The notes under the pieces: model-generated
Told to the model about the DNA's origin: nothing
Databases searched by the model: none
Seen by the model: the letters and a program-made list of their open reading frames with translations, nothing else
From: an uncultured Opitutia bacterium
Lineage (GTDB): Bacteria > Verrucomicrobiota > Verrucomicrobiia > Opitutales > Opitutaceae
NCBI GenBank assembly: GCA_903862955.1
Contig: CAIPAH010000031.1
Span: forward strand, 1-52,932
Direction: 5' to 3'
Length of the DNA: 52,932 nucleotides
Shown: in pieces, positions 18,012 to 26,213 of the stretch
Layout of the letters: every line of letters begins with the position of its first letter
Position numbering within the stretch: the first letter of the stretch is position 1
Translations under genes and position numbers: made by a program

Positions 18012-19196
18012 GTGGCCCACTCTCCCTCCCATCCTCGCAAACGCATCGTCCTTCTCGGCGCGACGGGCTCCATTGGTGAAAACGCCCTGCGCGTGATCGC
18101 CGCGCATCGCGACAAGCTCGAGCTCGTCGGCATCGCCGCCCTGCGCAACCACGCCCGCCTCGCCCAAATCGCCCGGGACTTTGGCGTGCACCATGTCGCC
18201 GTGTTCGATCCCGCCGCCGCCGCCGCGGCCAAGTCCGGCGGTGAGTTTCCGCCCGGCACCCAGCTGCACGGCGGGCTCGCGGGGCTGATCGCGCTTTCCC
18301 AGCTGCCCGAGGCCGACATCGTCCTGGTCGCGATCATTGGCACCACCGGGCTCGAGCCCGCCCTCGCCGCGCTGGCCGCCGGCAAGGACCTCGCGCTCGC
18401 CTCCAAGGAAATCCTCGTCCTCGCCGGCAAGTTCGTCATGGCCGCCGCCAAGAAGCACGGTTCCAAGCTCCTGCCCGTCGACAGCGAGCACAGCGCAGTT
18501 TTCCAGTGCCTCGAGGGTCACCCGCAGGCGGGCGTGCGCCGCATCGTCCTCACCGCCAGCGGCGGCGCGTTCCGCGACTGGCCGGCCGAGCGGCTCGCGC
18601 ACGTGACGCCCGCCGACGCCCTCAAGCATCCCACGTGGGCGATGGGCCCGAAGATCACCGTCGACTGCGCCACCATGGCCAACAAGGGCCTCGAGTTGAT
18701 CGAGGCGCAGTGGCTGTTCGGGCTCCGCGCCGAGCAATGCACCGCGGTGCTCCACCCGCAGAGCATCGTGCACTGCCTCGTGGAGTTCAAAGACGGCGCG
18801 ATGCTCTCGCAGCTCTCGCCGCCGTCCATGACGTTTCCGATCCAATACGCCCTGCTGCACCCCGACCGCGCCCCGGGCGTGGACAGCGCGCTCGATTTCA
18901 CGCAACTACTCGGCTTCGAGTTCCGTCCGGTCGACGAGCTCCGCTACCCCGCCTTCCGCCTCGCCCGCCAGGTCATGGTCGCCGGCGGTATCGCGCCCGC
19001 TGTTTTCAATGCCGCCAACGAGGTCGCCGTCGCCGCGTTCCTCGCCGGGAGCATCCCCTACCTTGCGATTCCGCGGGTCATCGATCAGACTCTGCAGGCC
19101 GTGGAAAACTCTGAACCGGACACCCTCGCCGCCGTGCTCGACGCCGACGCGAATGCCCGGCGCACCGCGACCTCCCTCCTCAAGAAACTTACCTGA
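18012..19196 (+). CDS. dxr: 1-deoxy-D-xylulose 5-phosphate reductoisomerase
   Basis: DXR makes 2-C-methyl-D-erythritol 4-phosphate, the second step of the MEP isoprenoid pathway. From the GTG at 18012 it has 394 residues. NADPH motif LLGATGSIGENALRVI is near the N-terminus. ALASKEILVLAG, the metal/substrate segment LPVDSEHSAVFQ, the flexible loop with ALKHPTWAMGPKITVDCATMANKGLE, and LHPQSIVHCLVEF are all intact. ispG of the same pathway lies two genes on. Confidence 0.96.
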   Translation: MAHSPSHPRKRIVLLGATGSIGENALRVIAAHRDKLELVGIAALRNHARLAQIARDFGVHHVAVFDPAAAAAAKSGGEFPPGTQLHGGLAGLIALSQLPEADIVLVAIIGTTGLEPALAALAAGKDLALASKEILVLAGKFVMAAAKKHGSKLLPVDSEHSAVFQCLEGHPQAGVRRIVLTASGGAFRDWPAERLAHVTPADALKHPTWAMGPKITVDCATMANKGLELIEAQWLFGLRAEQCTAVLHPQSIVHCLVEFKDGAMLSQLSPPSMTFPIQYALLHPDRAPGVDSALDFTQLLGFEFRPVDELRYPAFRLARQVMVAGGIAPAVFNAANEVAVAAFLAGSIPYLAIPRVIDQTLQAVENSEPDTLAAVLDADANARRTATSLLKKLT

Positions 19197-19201
19197 TCCG
19201 C

Positions 19202-20629
19202 ATGTCGTTCGACTTCCTGCAGACCCTGCTCGCCAACGTCTGGTCCATCGCGCTCGTCGTGGTGTTCTTCAGCGCCTCGATCTTCGTCCATGAGCTGGGC
19301 CACTTCCTCGCCGCGCGCTGGCGCGGGGCCAAGGTCGAGCGCTTCTCCATCGGCTTCGGCCCGGCCATCTGGTCCCACCACGGCCGCGACGGCGTGGAAT
19401 ACCGCATCGCCTGGCTGCCGCTCGGCGGCTACGTGCTGCTCCCGCAGCTGGCCGACCTCGGCCCCATCGAGGGTAACATCGAGTCCGACGTCGAAAAGCT
19501 CCCGCCGGTGAGCTACCCGACCAAGATGATCGTCTTCGTGGCGGGGGCGCTCTTCAACGTCCTCTTCGCCTTCGGCCTCGCGACCATCATCTGGGTCATC
19601 GGCCAGCCCGAGAGCAACGAGACCGCCAGCACGCGCATCGGCTACGTCAGCCCGACCCTGGAGCTGCGCACGGGCGTCAAGGTGCCCAGCCCCGCCAGCG
19701 TCGCGGGCCTGCACGTCGGCGACACGATCCTCGCGATTGACGGCCACCCCGTCGCGAAGTTTTTCGACATCTACACCTACATCGGCCTCGGCGCCGGGCG
19801 CAGCGAAGACGGTCGCCGCCAGGCCGTCTTCACCATCCAGCGCGGCGCGCAGGTGTTGGACATCACGGTCCACCCGCAACTCGTGGGCGACGAACAGGAA
19901 CGTCGCGTCGGCATCGCGCCAGGCTACGAACTCAGCGTCCAGGAAGTTGCGCGGCGGTCCCTGGCCGCCAAGGCGGGCTTTCACCCGGATGACGTGTTCG
20001 TGAGCATCGACGGGCAGCCGGTGCTCAACGTCCAGACCTTGCAGGATGCCCTCGAAGCGTCCGCGCTGCGTTCTGCCACCATCGTGGTCCGTCGGGGCAG
20101 CCGTGAATTGACCCTGACGCTGCCCGCCCGACCGCAGGCCAAGTCCGGGGCCAACATCGGCCTGGCCCTGACGACGGGCTACACGCTCACCCACCCCACG
20201 CCATTCGCCCAGATCAGCGATCAAGTGACGATGTCGTTCCGCACGATCTGGAGCCTCATCAACCCGCATTCCGACATGGGACTCTCCAAACTCACCGGTC
20301 CGGTCGGCATCGTACACATCTTCCACAGCGCCGCCGAGGCCGGCCTGCGCCCCGTGCTCCTTTTCACCATCCTGCTCAACATGAGCCTCGCGATTTTCAA
20401 CCTGCTGCCGCTGCCCGTGCTGGACGGCGGCCAGATGCTGTTCGCCACCATCGGCCGGCTGCGCGGCCGCGCGCTTTCGGTCAATTTCGTCATGGCCGCC
20501 AACAGCATCTTCATCGTGCTGCTCCTCACGATGGTGATCTACGTGAGCATTTTTGACGTCCGCCGAATCAAGCGGGACAACGCCGACGCCACGCCCCCGC
20601 CCCCGTCGGCGGTTCCCACCAAGCCCTGA
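19202..20629 (+). CDS. rseP: Site-2 protease RseP, membrane zinc metalloprotease
   Basis: RseP cuts transmembrane substrates such as anti-sigma factors within the membrane. The 475-residue product starts 5 nt after dxr. The first helix carries the zinc motif HELGH at residues 30-34. Two PDZ-like domains follow (ASVAGLHVGDTILAIDG and LAAKAGFHPDDVFVSIDG). The third zinc ligand lies in NLLPLPVLDGGQM near the C-terminus, between the last helices. The second PDZ copy is characteristic of RseP rather than of shorter relatives. Confidence 0.94.
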   Translation: MSFDFLQTLLANVWSIALVVVFFSASIFVHELGHFLAARWRGAKVERFSIGFGPAIWSHHGRDGVEYRIAWLPLGGYVLLPQLADLGPIEGNIESDVEKLPPVSYPTKMIVFVAGALFNVLFAFGLATIIWVIGQPESNETASTRIGYVSPTLELRTGVKVPSPASVAGLHVGDTILAIDGHPVAKFFDIYTYIGLGAGRSEDGRRQAVFTIQRGAQVLDITVHPQLVGDEQERRVGIAPGYELSVQEVARRSLAAKAGFHPDDVFVSIDGQPVLNVQTLQDALEASALRSATIVVRRGSRELTLTLPARPQAKSGANIGLALTTGYTLTHPTPFAQISDQVTMSFRTIWSLINPHSDMGLSKLTGPVGIVHIFHSAAEAGLRPVLLFTILLNMSLAIFNLLPLPVLDGGQMLFATIGRLRGRALSVNFVMAANSIFIVLLLTMVIYVSIFDVRRIKRDNADATPPPPSAVPTKP

Positions 20630-20642
20630 CTGGCCCGACGGC

Positions 20643-22667
20643 ATGTCCTACTGCGCGTCACGTTTCCGCACCGTGCGCCGCCCCACCCGCGAGGTGAAGG
20701 TCGGGACCATTGGCGTCGGCGGCACAAACCCGATTCGCCTGCAGTCGATGACCACCAGCGACACCCAGGATGTCGCCGCCACGGTGAAGCAGTCCATCGC
20801 GCTGGCTGAGGTCGGCTGCGAGATCGTCCGCATCACCGCTCCGAACGTCGCCGCCGCCAAGTGCCTCCAGGACATCCGCGCGCAGTTCACCGCCGCGGGC
20901 TTCGGCCACATCCCGCTCGTGGCCGACATCCACTTCCTGCCCAGCGCCGCGATGGAGGCGGTGGAGCATGTCGAAAAGGTCCGCGTGAATCCCGGCAACT
21001 ACGCGGACAAGAAGAAATTCAACGTCCGCGAATACACCGACGCCGACTACTCCACGGAACTGCAGCGCCTCCACGACGCCTTTTCCCCGCTCGTCATCCG
21101 CGCCCGGCAGCTCGGCCGGGCGCTGCGCATCGGCACCAATCACGGTTCGCTCAGCGACCGGATCATGAACCGCTACGGTGACACGCCCCTCGGCATGGTG
21201 GAGAGCGCCTTGGAATTCCTCCGCATCGCCGAGGCGAACTCCTACAAGGAGATCATCCTGTCGATGAAGGCCTCGAACCCGAAGGTCATGATCCAGGCCT
21301 ACCGGCTGCTCGTCCAACGCATGGCGCAGGAAGACATGCACTATCCGCTCCATCTCGGCGTCACGGAAGCCGGCGATGGCGAGGACGGCCGGATCAAGAG
21401 CGCCATCGGCATCGGCTCCCTGCTGCTGGACGGCTTGGGCGACACCATCCGCGTCTCGCTCACCGAGGACAGCGTGTATGAAATCCCCGTCGCCCGCGCC
21501 ATCGCCGACAAGGCGATGAGCCTGTGGACCGCCGATCGCCCCTCGCCCAGTGCCGATCGCCCCGACGAAGGCATCGACCCCTATCACTTTGCGAAACGCG
21601 AAACGACGACCCTGCAGTTCGCGCCCGGTGTCACCGTCGGTCCGGAGCAGCCGCCCCGGGTCGTCGTGAGCGCCGGCGCCGACATCGCCGCCACGCTGGC
21701 CCAACTCACCGCGAACAAACTCAAGGACACGCCCGCCGAGATCCTGCTCGTACCCGTGGACTCCGCCGCCCGCCTCGCCAACCTGCCTGACCCCGGCACC
21801 TCGTCCTACGCGTTGGAACTGGCGCCTGCCGTCACGCTGCTCGAGCTGAAGTCCTCTGCCGCCCAGCTTCGTCCAGGGACAATCATCGTCCGCGATTTCG
21901 GCGCCAACGATGCGTCCGCCCTGACGGAATTCGGCCAATTCGTTCGCGCACACCAGTTCAACCTCGCCGCCGCCGTTGCACCCGGCGACTTCGCCGTCCT
22001 CGCCCCCACGCTTCAGCAATTGGGTTCGGATCGACTTCTGTTCACCGTGTCGGAAGCTGGAATTCGGCAAGGGGCAAATTCCCGCGGCCACGCGCTGGGC
22101 GCCTACCGCCGGCTGGCTGCCGGACTTCGCGGGCTCGGCCTGCGCGCGCCGCTCTGGATCCGCAACACCGCCGGCAGTGCCGTTCGCGGCGACAACAGCT
22201 TCCTGTCCAAACTGCTCGAGGCTTCATTTCTGACCGGCGGCCTGCTCTGCGACGGGCTGGGTGGCCTGCTCAGCATCGAGACCGAGCCGGACGCCCCCCG
22301 GGCCACGCGGCTGGCCTACAACGTCCTCCAGGGCGCCGGCGCGCGCATTTCCAAGACGGAGTTCGTCGCCTGCCCCAGCTGCGGACGCACGCTCTTCGAC
22401 CTGCAGACCACCACGCAGCGCATCCGCGCGCAGACCGGCCATCTCAAGGGCGTGAAAATCGCCATCATGGGCTGCATCGTGAACGGCCCGGGCGAAATGG
22501 CCGACGCCGACTTCGGTTACGTCGGCGGCGCGCCGGGGAAGATCAACCTCTACGTCGGAAAGAACTGCGTGCAGTATAACATTCCGCAGGCCGATGCCGA
22601 CGCGAAGCTCATCGCGCTGATCAAGGAACACGGCAAGTGGGTCGACGCCGCGCCCGTGCCGGCCTGA
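20643..22667 (+). CDS. ispG: 4-hydroxy-3-methylbut-2-enyl-diphosphate synthase, long form
   Basis: IspG is the [4Fe-4S] enzyme making HMBPP in the MEP pathway. From the ATG at 20643 it has 674 residues, far longer than the roughly 370-residue E. coli type. The N-terminal TIM barrel (VGTIGVGGTNPIRLQSMTTSDT, VADIHFLP, VRVNPGNYADKK) is followed by an insert of about 270 residues at roughly 305-570, and then the cluster domain with FVACPSCGRTL and GCIVNGPGEMADADFGYVGG, which supplies the Fe-S cysteines. Such long forms are known from plants, Chlamydiae and Bacteroidetes. It is 13 nt downstream of rseP. Confidence 0.95.
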   Translation: MSYCASRFRTVRRPTREVKVGTIGVGGTNPIRLQSMTTSDTQDVAATVKQSIALAEVGCEIVRITAPNVAAAKCLQDIRAQFTAAGFGHIPLVADIHFLPSAAMEAVEHVEKVRVNPGNYADKKKFNVREYTDADYSTELQRLHDAFSPLVIRARQLGRALRIGTNHGSLSDRIMNRYGDTPLGMVESALEFLRIAEANSYKEIILSMKASNPKVMIQAYRLLVQRMAQEDMHYPLHLGVTEAGDGEDGRIKSAIGIGSLLLDGLGDTIRVSLTEDSVYEIPVARAIADKAMSLWTADRPSPSADRPDEGIDPYHFAKRETTTLQFAPGVTVGPEQPPRVVVSAGADIAATLAQLTANKLKDTPAEILLVPVDSAARLANLPDPGTSSYALELAPAVTLLELKSSAAQLRPGTIIVRDFGANDASALTEFGQFVRAHQFNLAAAVAPGDFAVLAPTLQQLGSDRLLFTVSEAGIRQGANSRGHALGAYRRLAAGLRGLGLRAPLWIRNTAGSAVRGDNSFLSKLLEASFLTGGLLCDGLGGLLSIETEPDAPRATRLAYNVLQGAGARISKTEFVACPSCGRTLFDLQTTTQRIRAQTGHLKGVKIAIMGCIVNGPGEMADADFGYVGGAPGKINLYVGKNCVQYNIPQADADAKLIALIKEHGKWVDAAPVPA

Positions 22668-23183
22668 ACGAAACCACGACCGCGTATTCAGAAATTAACG
22701 CGCCGTCACCGTTTCGTCACCGCATCGTAACCTTGCAACCGGCTTCCCAAGCCGCCTCCAGGGCGATGCGCGGCCGCGGCGATTACGGGAAAATTACGGC
22801 CCGTTTTGCGCGCTACGTTCGGGCCGGCGTGGCAATAAAATAATCCGAAAAGTTATGCCCAGCCCGCCGGTGAATAACATGGGAGAAAGTTACCCTTGAA
22901 ATGCTTTTTTGGTTCCCTGTTACTGCGCCCTCGTCCAGTGTTCCTTTCCCGTCCGTCGGTTCTTTCTCACGTCCCTTTCGGCCTCGTTCCCCCGCTCCCC
23001 GGCAACCACTGTTGGCAAGCCTTCGACATCAACCGGTTACAGATTCCTTCCCCGTAGCCCTTTTTTCGTGATGTTCTGGCATGAATTTCGTTGCAGGCAG
23101 GTAGCGCAGATGAGGCTCAGGGCGACGTGACTGGGATCCCCCGGCGGCGCAGTGTGAATAAACCCCCTCTTCCGTCCGTTCCC
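22668..23183. promoter_or_regulatory. dnaA upstream region with DnaA-box-like sites; possible replication origin
   Basis: The 516 bases between ispG and dnaA hold no convincing gene. One perfect DnaA box (TTATTCACA on the minus strand) lies at 23153-23161, 22 nt before the dnaA start. Two one-mismatch boxes in opposite orientation lie close together at 22853-22861 (TTATGCCCA) and 22869-22877 (TTATTCACC on the minus strand), next to an AT-rich patch at 22832-22856. This could be an origin or only the autoregulated dnaA promoter. No large box cluster is seen, so an oriC call is tentative. Confidence 0.45.
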
Positions 23184-24575
23184 ATGCCCACTTTGTCCCT
23201 GTCCCCCAGCCTCTGGGAAACCGTCAAATGCGACTTCAAGGAGTTGTTTCCGGAGGACGTTTTCCAGATGTGGTTCGAGCCCATGGTGTGTCTCGATGCC
23301 ACGGAGGACACGATGACGCTGGGCGTACCCAACGACTTCGCCGCCATCTGGATCCACGATAACTACCTGGACCTCATCACCCAGCGCCTGCGGCTGACCG
23401 CCGGCCGTCTCGTGAATGTCACGTTGCGCAAGGCCGACTCAAACCGCACGCCGGTTCCAGCCCACCCCCACAAGGACAAGTCCGCCACCGAGGCCGCCCG
23501 TGCGCGCAACTCCACCCGCCGCACCGGCCGCTATGACGAGCGCGGACCCGCCGCCGGCACGCTCAATGTCCGCAACACCTTCGAGACCTTCGTCGTCGGC
23601 GCCAACAACCAGATGGCCCACGCCGCCGCCCTCGCCGTCGCCCAGGCACCTGCGCAGGCCTACAATCCCCTCTTCATTTACGGCAATACCGGCCTCGGCA
23701 AAACCCACCTGATGCACGCCATCGGGCATGCCATCCTCCGCGCCAACCCCGACGCCCGCGTCGCCTACCTCTCGACCGAGAAGTTCACCAACGAGTTCAT
23801 CCAGGCCCTGCAGGAGAACAGCCTCACGAAGTTCCGCCAGCGCTACCGCCACGTGGACGTGCTGCTCATCGACGACGTGCAGTTCCTCGCCGGCAAGGAG
23901 CGCATCCAGGAGGAATTCTTCCACACCTTCAACGACCTCTTCGAGTCCGGCAAACAGGTCGTCCTCTCCAGCGACCGCCGCGCCAGCGAGATCCAGAAGC
24001 TCGAGGCCCGCCTCGTGTCCCGCTTCGAATGGGGCCTGCCCGCCGACATCCAGGCGCCCGACTTCGAAACCCGCGTCGCCATTCTCCGCACCAAGGCCGC
24101 GAGCCTGAAGTTCGACCTGCCGGAGCCGATCCTGAATTTCATCGCGCAGAACATCTCCAAGAACATCCGCCGCCTCGAGGGCGCGCTGATCAAGGTCGCC
24201 AGCTACTCCGCCCTCACCAGCAAGCCGCTCGACCTCGCGACGACCGAGATGCTCCTGCAGGACGTGCTGATGGAGCAGGCGCAGAACATCCTTACGATCG
24301 AGACGATCCAGAAGCGCGTGGCCGACCACTACCAGATCCGCCACAGCGACATGACCAGCAAGCGCCGGCCCAACAACATCGCCATCCCCCGCCAGATCGC
24401 GATGTATCTCACGCGCACGCTCACCAAGCACTCGCTCCAGGAAATCGGCGACGCCTTCGGCGGCCGCGACCACGGCACCGTCATCCACGCCTGCAAGGCC
24501 GTGGACAACATGATGGACCAGGACACGTCCACCCGCAGCAGCGTGGATTTCCTGAAGTCCCAGCTCTCGAAGTGA
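23184..24575 (+). CDS. dnaA: Chromosomal replication initiator protein DnaA
   Basis: DnaA opens the origin for replication. I chose the ATG at 23184 (463 residues) because it gives the domain I opening LWETVKCDFKELFPEDVFQMW. Domain II is a short polar linker (about 85-125). Domain III has Walker A YGNTGLGKTH at about 166-175 and Walker B LLIDDVQFLAGKERIQEEFF. Domain IV ends with the box-recognition signature EIGDAFGGRDHGTVIHACK. All parts are intact. dnaN does not follow; the next gene is a hypothetical. Confidence 0.97.
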   Translation: MPTLSLSPSLWETVKCDFKELFPEDVFQMWFEPMVCLDATEDTMTLGVPNDFAAIWIHDNYLDLITQRLRLTAGRLVNVTLRKADSNRTPVPAHPHKDKSATEAARARNSTRRTGRYDERGPAAGTLNVRNTFETFVVGANNQMAHAAALAVAQAPAQAYNPLFIYGNTGLGKTHLMHAIGHAILRANPDARVAYLSTEKFTNEFIQALQENSLTKFRQRYRHVDVLLIDDVQFLAGKERIQEEFFHTFNDLFESGKQVVLSSDRRASEIQKLEARLVSRFEWGLPADIQAPDFETRVAILRTKAASLKFDLPEPILNFIAQNISKNIRRLEGALIKVASYSALTSKPLDLATTEMLLQDVLMEQAQNILTIETIQKRVADHYQIRHSDMTSKRRPNNIAIPRQIAMYLTRTLTKHSLQEIGDAFGGRDHGTVIHACKAVDNMMDQDTSTRSSVDFLKSQLSK

Positions 24576-24594
24576 CGCGGCGGAGCCGCGTCAC
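24572..24594. terminator. GC hairpin at the end of dnaA
   Basis: GTGACGCGGC at 24572-24581 and GCCGCGTCAC at 24585-24594 are perfect complements with a 3-nt loop. The hairpin overlaps the dnaA stop codon. No T-run follows, so it may be an atypical terminator or an mRNA-stabilising hairpin. Confidence 0.45.
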
Positions 24595-24686
24595 AGTTGA
24601 AAGTTGAAAGAGTTTGGTTGAAAGTGGGTTGGCGAAATTCGGAAGTGTTTTCCGTCTTTCAACTTTCAACCTTCAACTTTCAACTG
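24594..24686. repeat. TTGAAAG/CTTTCAA heptad repeat forming an inverted repeat
   Basis: CAGTTGAAAGTTGAAAG at 24594-24610 matches the reverse complement of 24670-24686 at 16 of 17 positions. Each arm is built of tandem TTGAAAG units; an extra copy of the CTTTCAA unit lies just before arm 2, from 24656. It fills the gap between dnaA and the next gene and ends only 4 nt before that gene's start codon, so it can affect that gene's leader. Confidence 0.7.
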
Positions 24687-24690
24687 CCTC

Positions 24691-25230
24691 ATGGCCTTAA
24701 CTCCCGAACAAACCGCCGCCGTCACCAGCTGGGTCTCCGCCGGCGACAGCCTCTCGGCCATCCAGAAAAAGCTCAGCGAACAGTTCAAAGTCTCGCTGAC
24801 CTACCGCGACGTCCGCTTCCTCGTGGACGACCTCAATCTCGCCTTGAAGGACGCCGCGCCGAAGGTCGACGCCTCCGACGTCACCAAGACCCCCGGCGCC
24901 CCCGCCGCAGCTCCCGCTGCCCGCCAAACGGGCCCTGCCGCCGGCGGCGGCCCGCCGACGGAAGACGATGAGGACCTGGCTGAACCCGCCGACCTGCCCG
25001 CCGGCGCCGCGAATGTCTCCGTCACCTTGGACAAGGTCACCCTGATCCCCGGCGCGCTCGCGAGCGGCTCCGTGACGTTCAGCGATGGCGTCACCGGCCA
25101 GTGGATCGTGGACAACCAGGGCCGCCCCGGTTTCACGAAAATCAGCCAGCCGAATTACCGCCCCACCCCCACCGACGGCCAGGCCTTCATGCAGGAACTC
25201 AGCGCGGCGTTGCAGAAGCGGGGATTCTGA
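24691..25230 (+). CDS. Hypothetical protein downstream of dnaA
   Basis: No family is recognised in the 179-residue product. Residues 1-55 look helical (SWVSAGDSLSAIQKKLSEQF), a pattern like a small DNA-binding or oligomerisation unit. Residues 55-105 form an Ala/Pro/Gly-rich and acidic linker. The C-terminal 70 residues (VSVTLDKVTLIPGALASGSV) look beta-rich and end near TPTDGQAFMQELSAALQKRGF. Codon use matches the core genome, so it is likely a native, translated gene. Confidence 0.65.
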   Translation: MALTPEQTAAVTSWVSAGDSLSAIQKKLSEQFKVSLTYRDVRFLVDDLNLALKDAAPKVDASDVTKTPGAPAAAPAARQTGPAAGGGPPTEDDEDLAEPADLPAGAANVSVTLDKVTLIPGALASGSVTFSDGVTGQWIVDNQGRPGFTKISQPNYRPTPTDGQAFMQELSAALQKRGF

Positions 25231-25278
25231 GCACTTCCCGACCAGCCGAAAACATGGCGTGCCGAAGAGACGTCTCCC

Positions 25279-25569
25279 ATGGCGCAGTATCTCCTGCTGA
25301 TCCAAAATAACGCGAAGTCCCAGTCCTCTCCTGCAGAGTGGGACGCGTTCCTTGCCGCGGCGCGGGCCAGCGGGATGTTTGAGGGCGGCAGCGCGCTCGG
25401 GGAACGCGAGGTGATCGGCGATGCTGCGTCGGCCAAATCCACGCGCCACATCGGGGGCTACATGCGCTTCGACACCGACGACAAGGCCAGGCTCCTCGAA
25501 CTGCTCCAACGGCACCCGGTTGTCCTGCACGGTGGATCGGTCGAGCTCTGCGAGATGCCGCGGACATGA
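25279..25569 (+). CDS. YCII-related domain protein
   Basis: The 96-residue product resembles the YCII/DGPF group of small ferredoxin-fold proteins: it starts MAQYLLLIQNNA, has EWDAFLAAARASGMFEGGSAL in the helix, and ends with a strand before HPVVLHGGSVELCEM. Members are often found near sigma factors or as small enzymes, but no function can be assigned here. Its stop overlaps the start of the next gene (ATGA), so the two are probably translated together. Confidence 0.7.
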   Translation: MAQYLLLIQNNAKSQSSPAEWDAFLAAARASGMFEGGSALGEREVIGDAASAKSTRHIGGYMRFDTDDKARLLELLQRHPVVLHGGSVELCEMPRT

Positions 25570-26189
25570 ATTCACTGCCCGCGCGAATCCCCCTGCACCG
25601 GGCAATCGCCTGGATTTCCCTCGCGGCGCTGGCCGGGCTCGTTGTCGCCGACGCCAAACCGCCCGCTCCGGCGGCGCAGGTGTTTGAGATGCACACGTTC
25701 CGCCTGGAAGTCGCCGCGCCCCGTGGCTGGGAAGCAAAGGCCAGCCCACCGCACGGCTACGTGCTTTTCAATTACACGGACAAACCCGCGCTGACGACGG
25801 CGGCTACGTTCGGGGTGTTCCGCATCGTTGCTCCCGCTGCTGTCCGCCAGGGCGATCGCCTGGAAGTCGCGCGCGGCTACGCCACCTACGATCTGGCCGG
25901 CGTCCAGCAGGCCTTGTTCAAGGCCAACGCCGACCTGCGGCCCCTGAGCCGCCGGCCCAAGGCCATCAATGGTGGCCAATTGTTCAGCTTTGCCGAGGTG
26001 GCCGATGCCGACAACCTGCGCGTCAGCAGCTCCGAGTTCGTCCGCGGCTGGGCCTTCTTTCCCGCCGAGTTCGCCCAAGACGGCACCCTGTTCCTGCTGC
26101 TTGGCCGGCAAACCACGCCTTCCAACGAAGTCCGGCCCGACGAACTTGCCTGGGCCGAAGACATCATCGCAGGGCTGCATCCGCGCTGA
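25566..26189 (+). CDS. Hypothetical exported protein
   Basis: The 207-residue product starts in a 4-nt ATGA overlap with the YCII gene. Residues 14-33 (AIAWISLAALAGLVVADA) form a signal peptide with a likely cut after ADA. The mature part has a beta-rich pattern (FRLEVAAPRGWEAKA, YVLFNYTDKPALTT) reminiscent of PsbP/DcrB-like folds, but I cannot name a family. It ends convergent with the histidine kinase gene. Confidence 0.6.
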   Translation: MNSLPARIPLHRAIAWISLAALAGLVVADAKPPAPAAQVFEMHTFRLEVAAPRGWEAKASPPHGYVLFNYTDKPALTTAATFGVFRIVAPAAVRQGDRLEVARGYATYDLAGVQQALFKANADLRPLSRRPKAINGGQLFSFAEVADADNLRVSSSEFVRGWAFFPAEFAQDGTLFLLLGRQTTPSNEVRPDELAWAEDIIAGLHPR

Positions 26190-26213
26190 GCGCCGCCAGT
26201 AAACCAGCCGCGA

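Noticed and set aside
19085-20644. 519-codon minus-strand open frame
   Set aside because: Antisense to rseP with its zinc and LDG motifs; the translated product is Arg/Gly/Asp-rich with no domain.
20658-22091. 477-codon minus-strand open frame
   Set aside because: Antisense to ispG; no motif and low-complexity composition.
22909-23130. 73-codon frame before dnaA
   Set aside because: No motif; it overlaps probable regulatory DNA and has poor codon use.
24594-24686. CRISPR-like tandem repeats after dnaA
   Set aside because: Units are 7 nt with no spacers of constant length; it is an inverted simple repeat.
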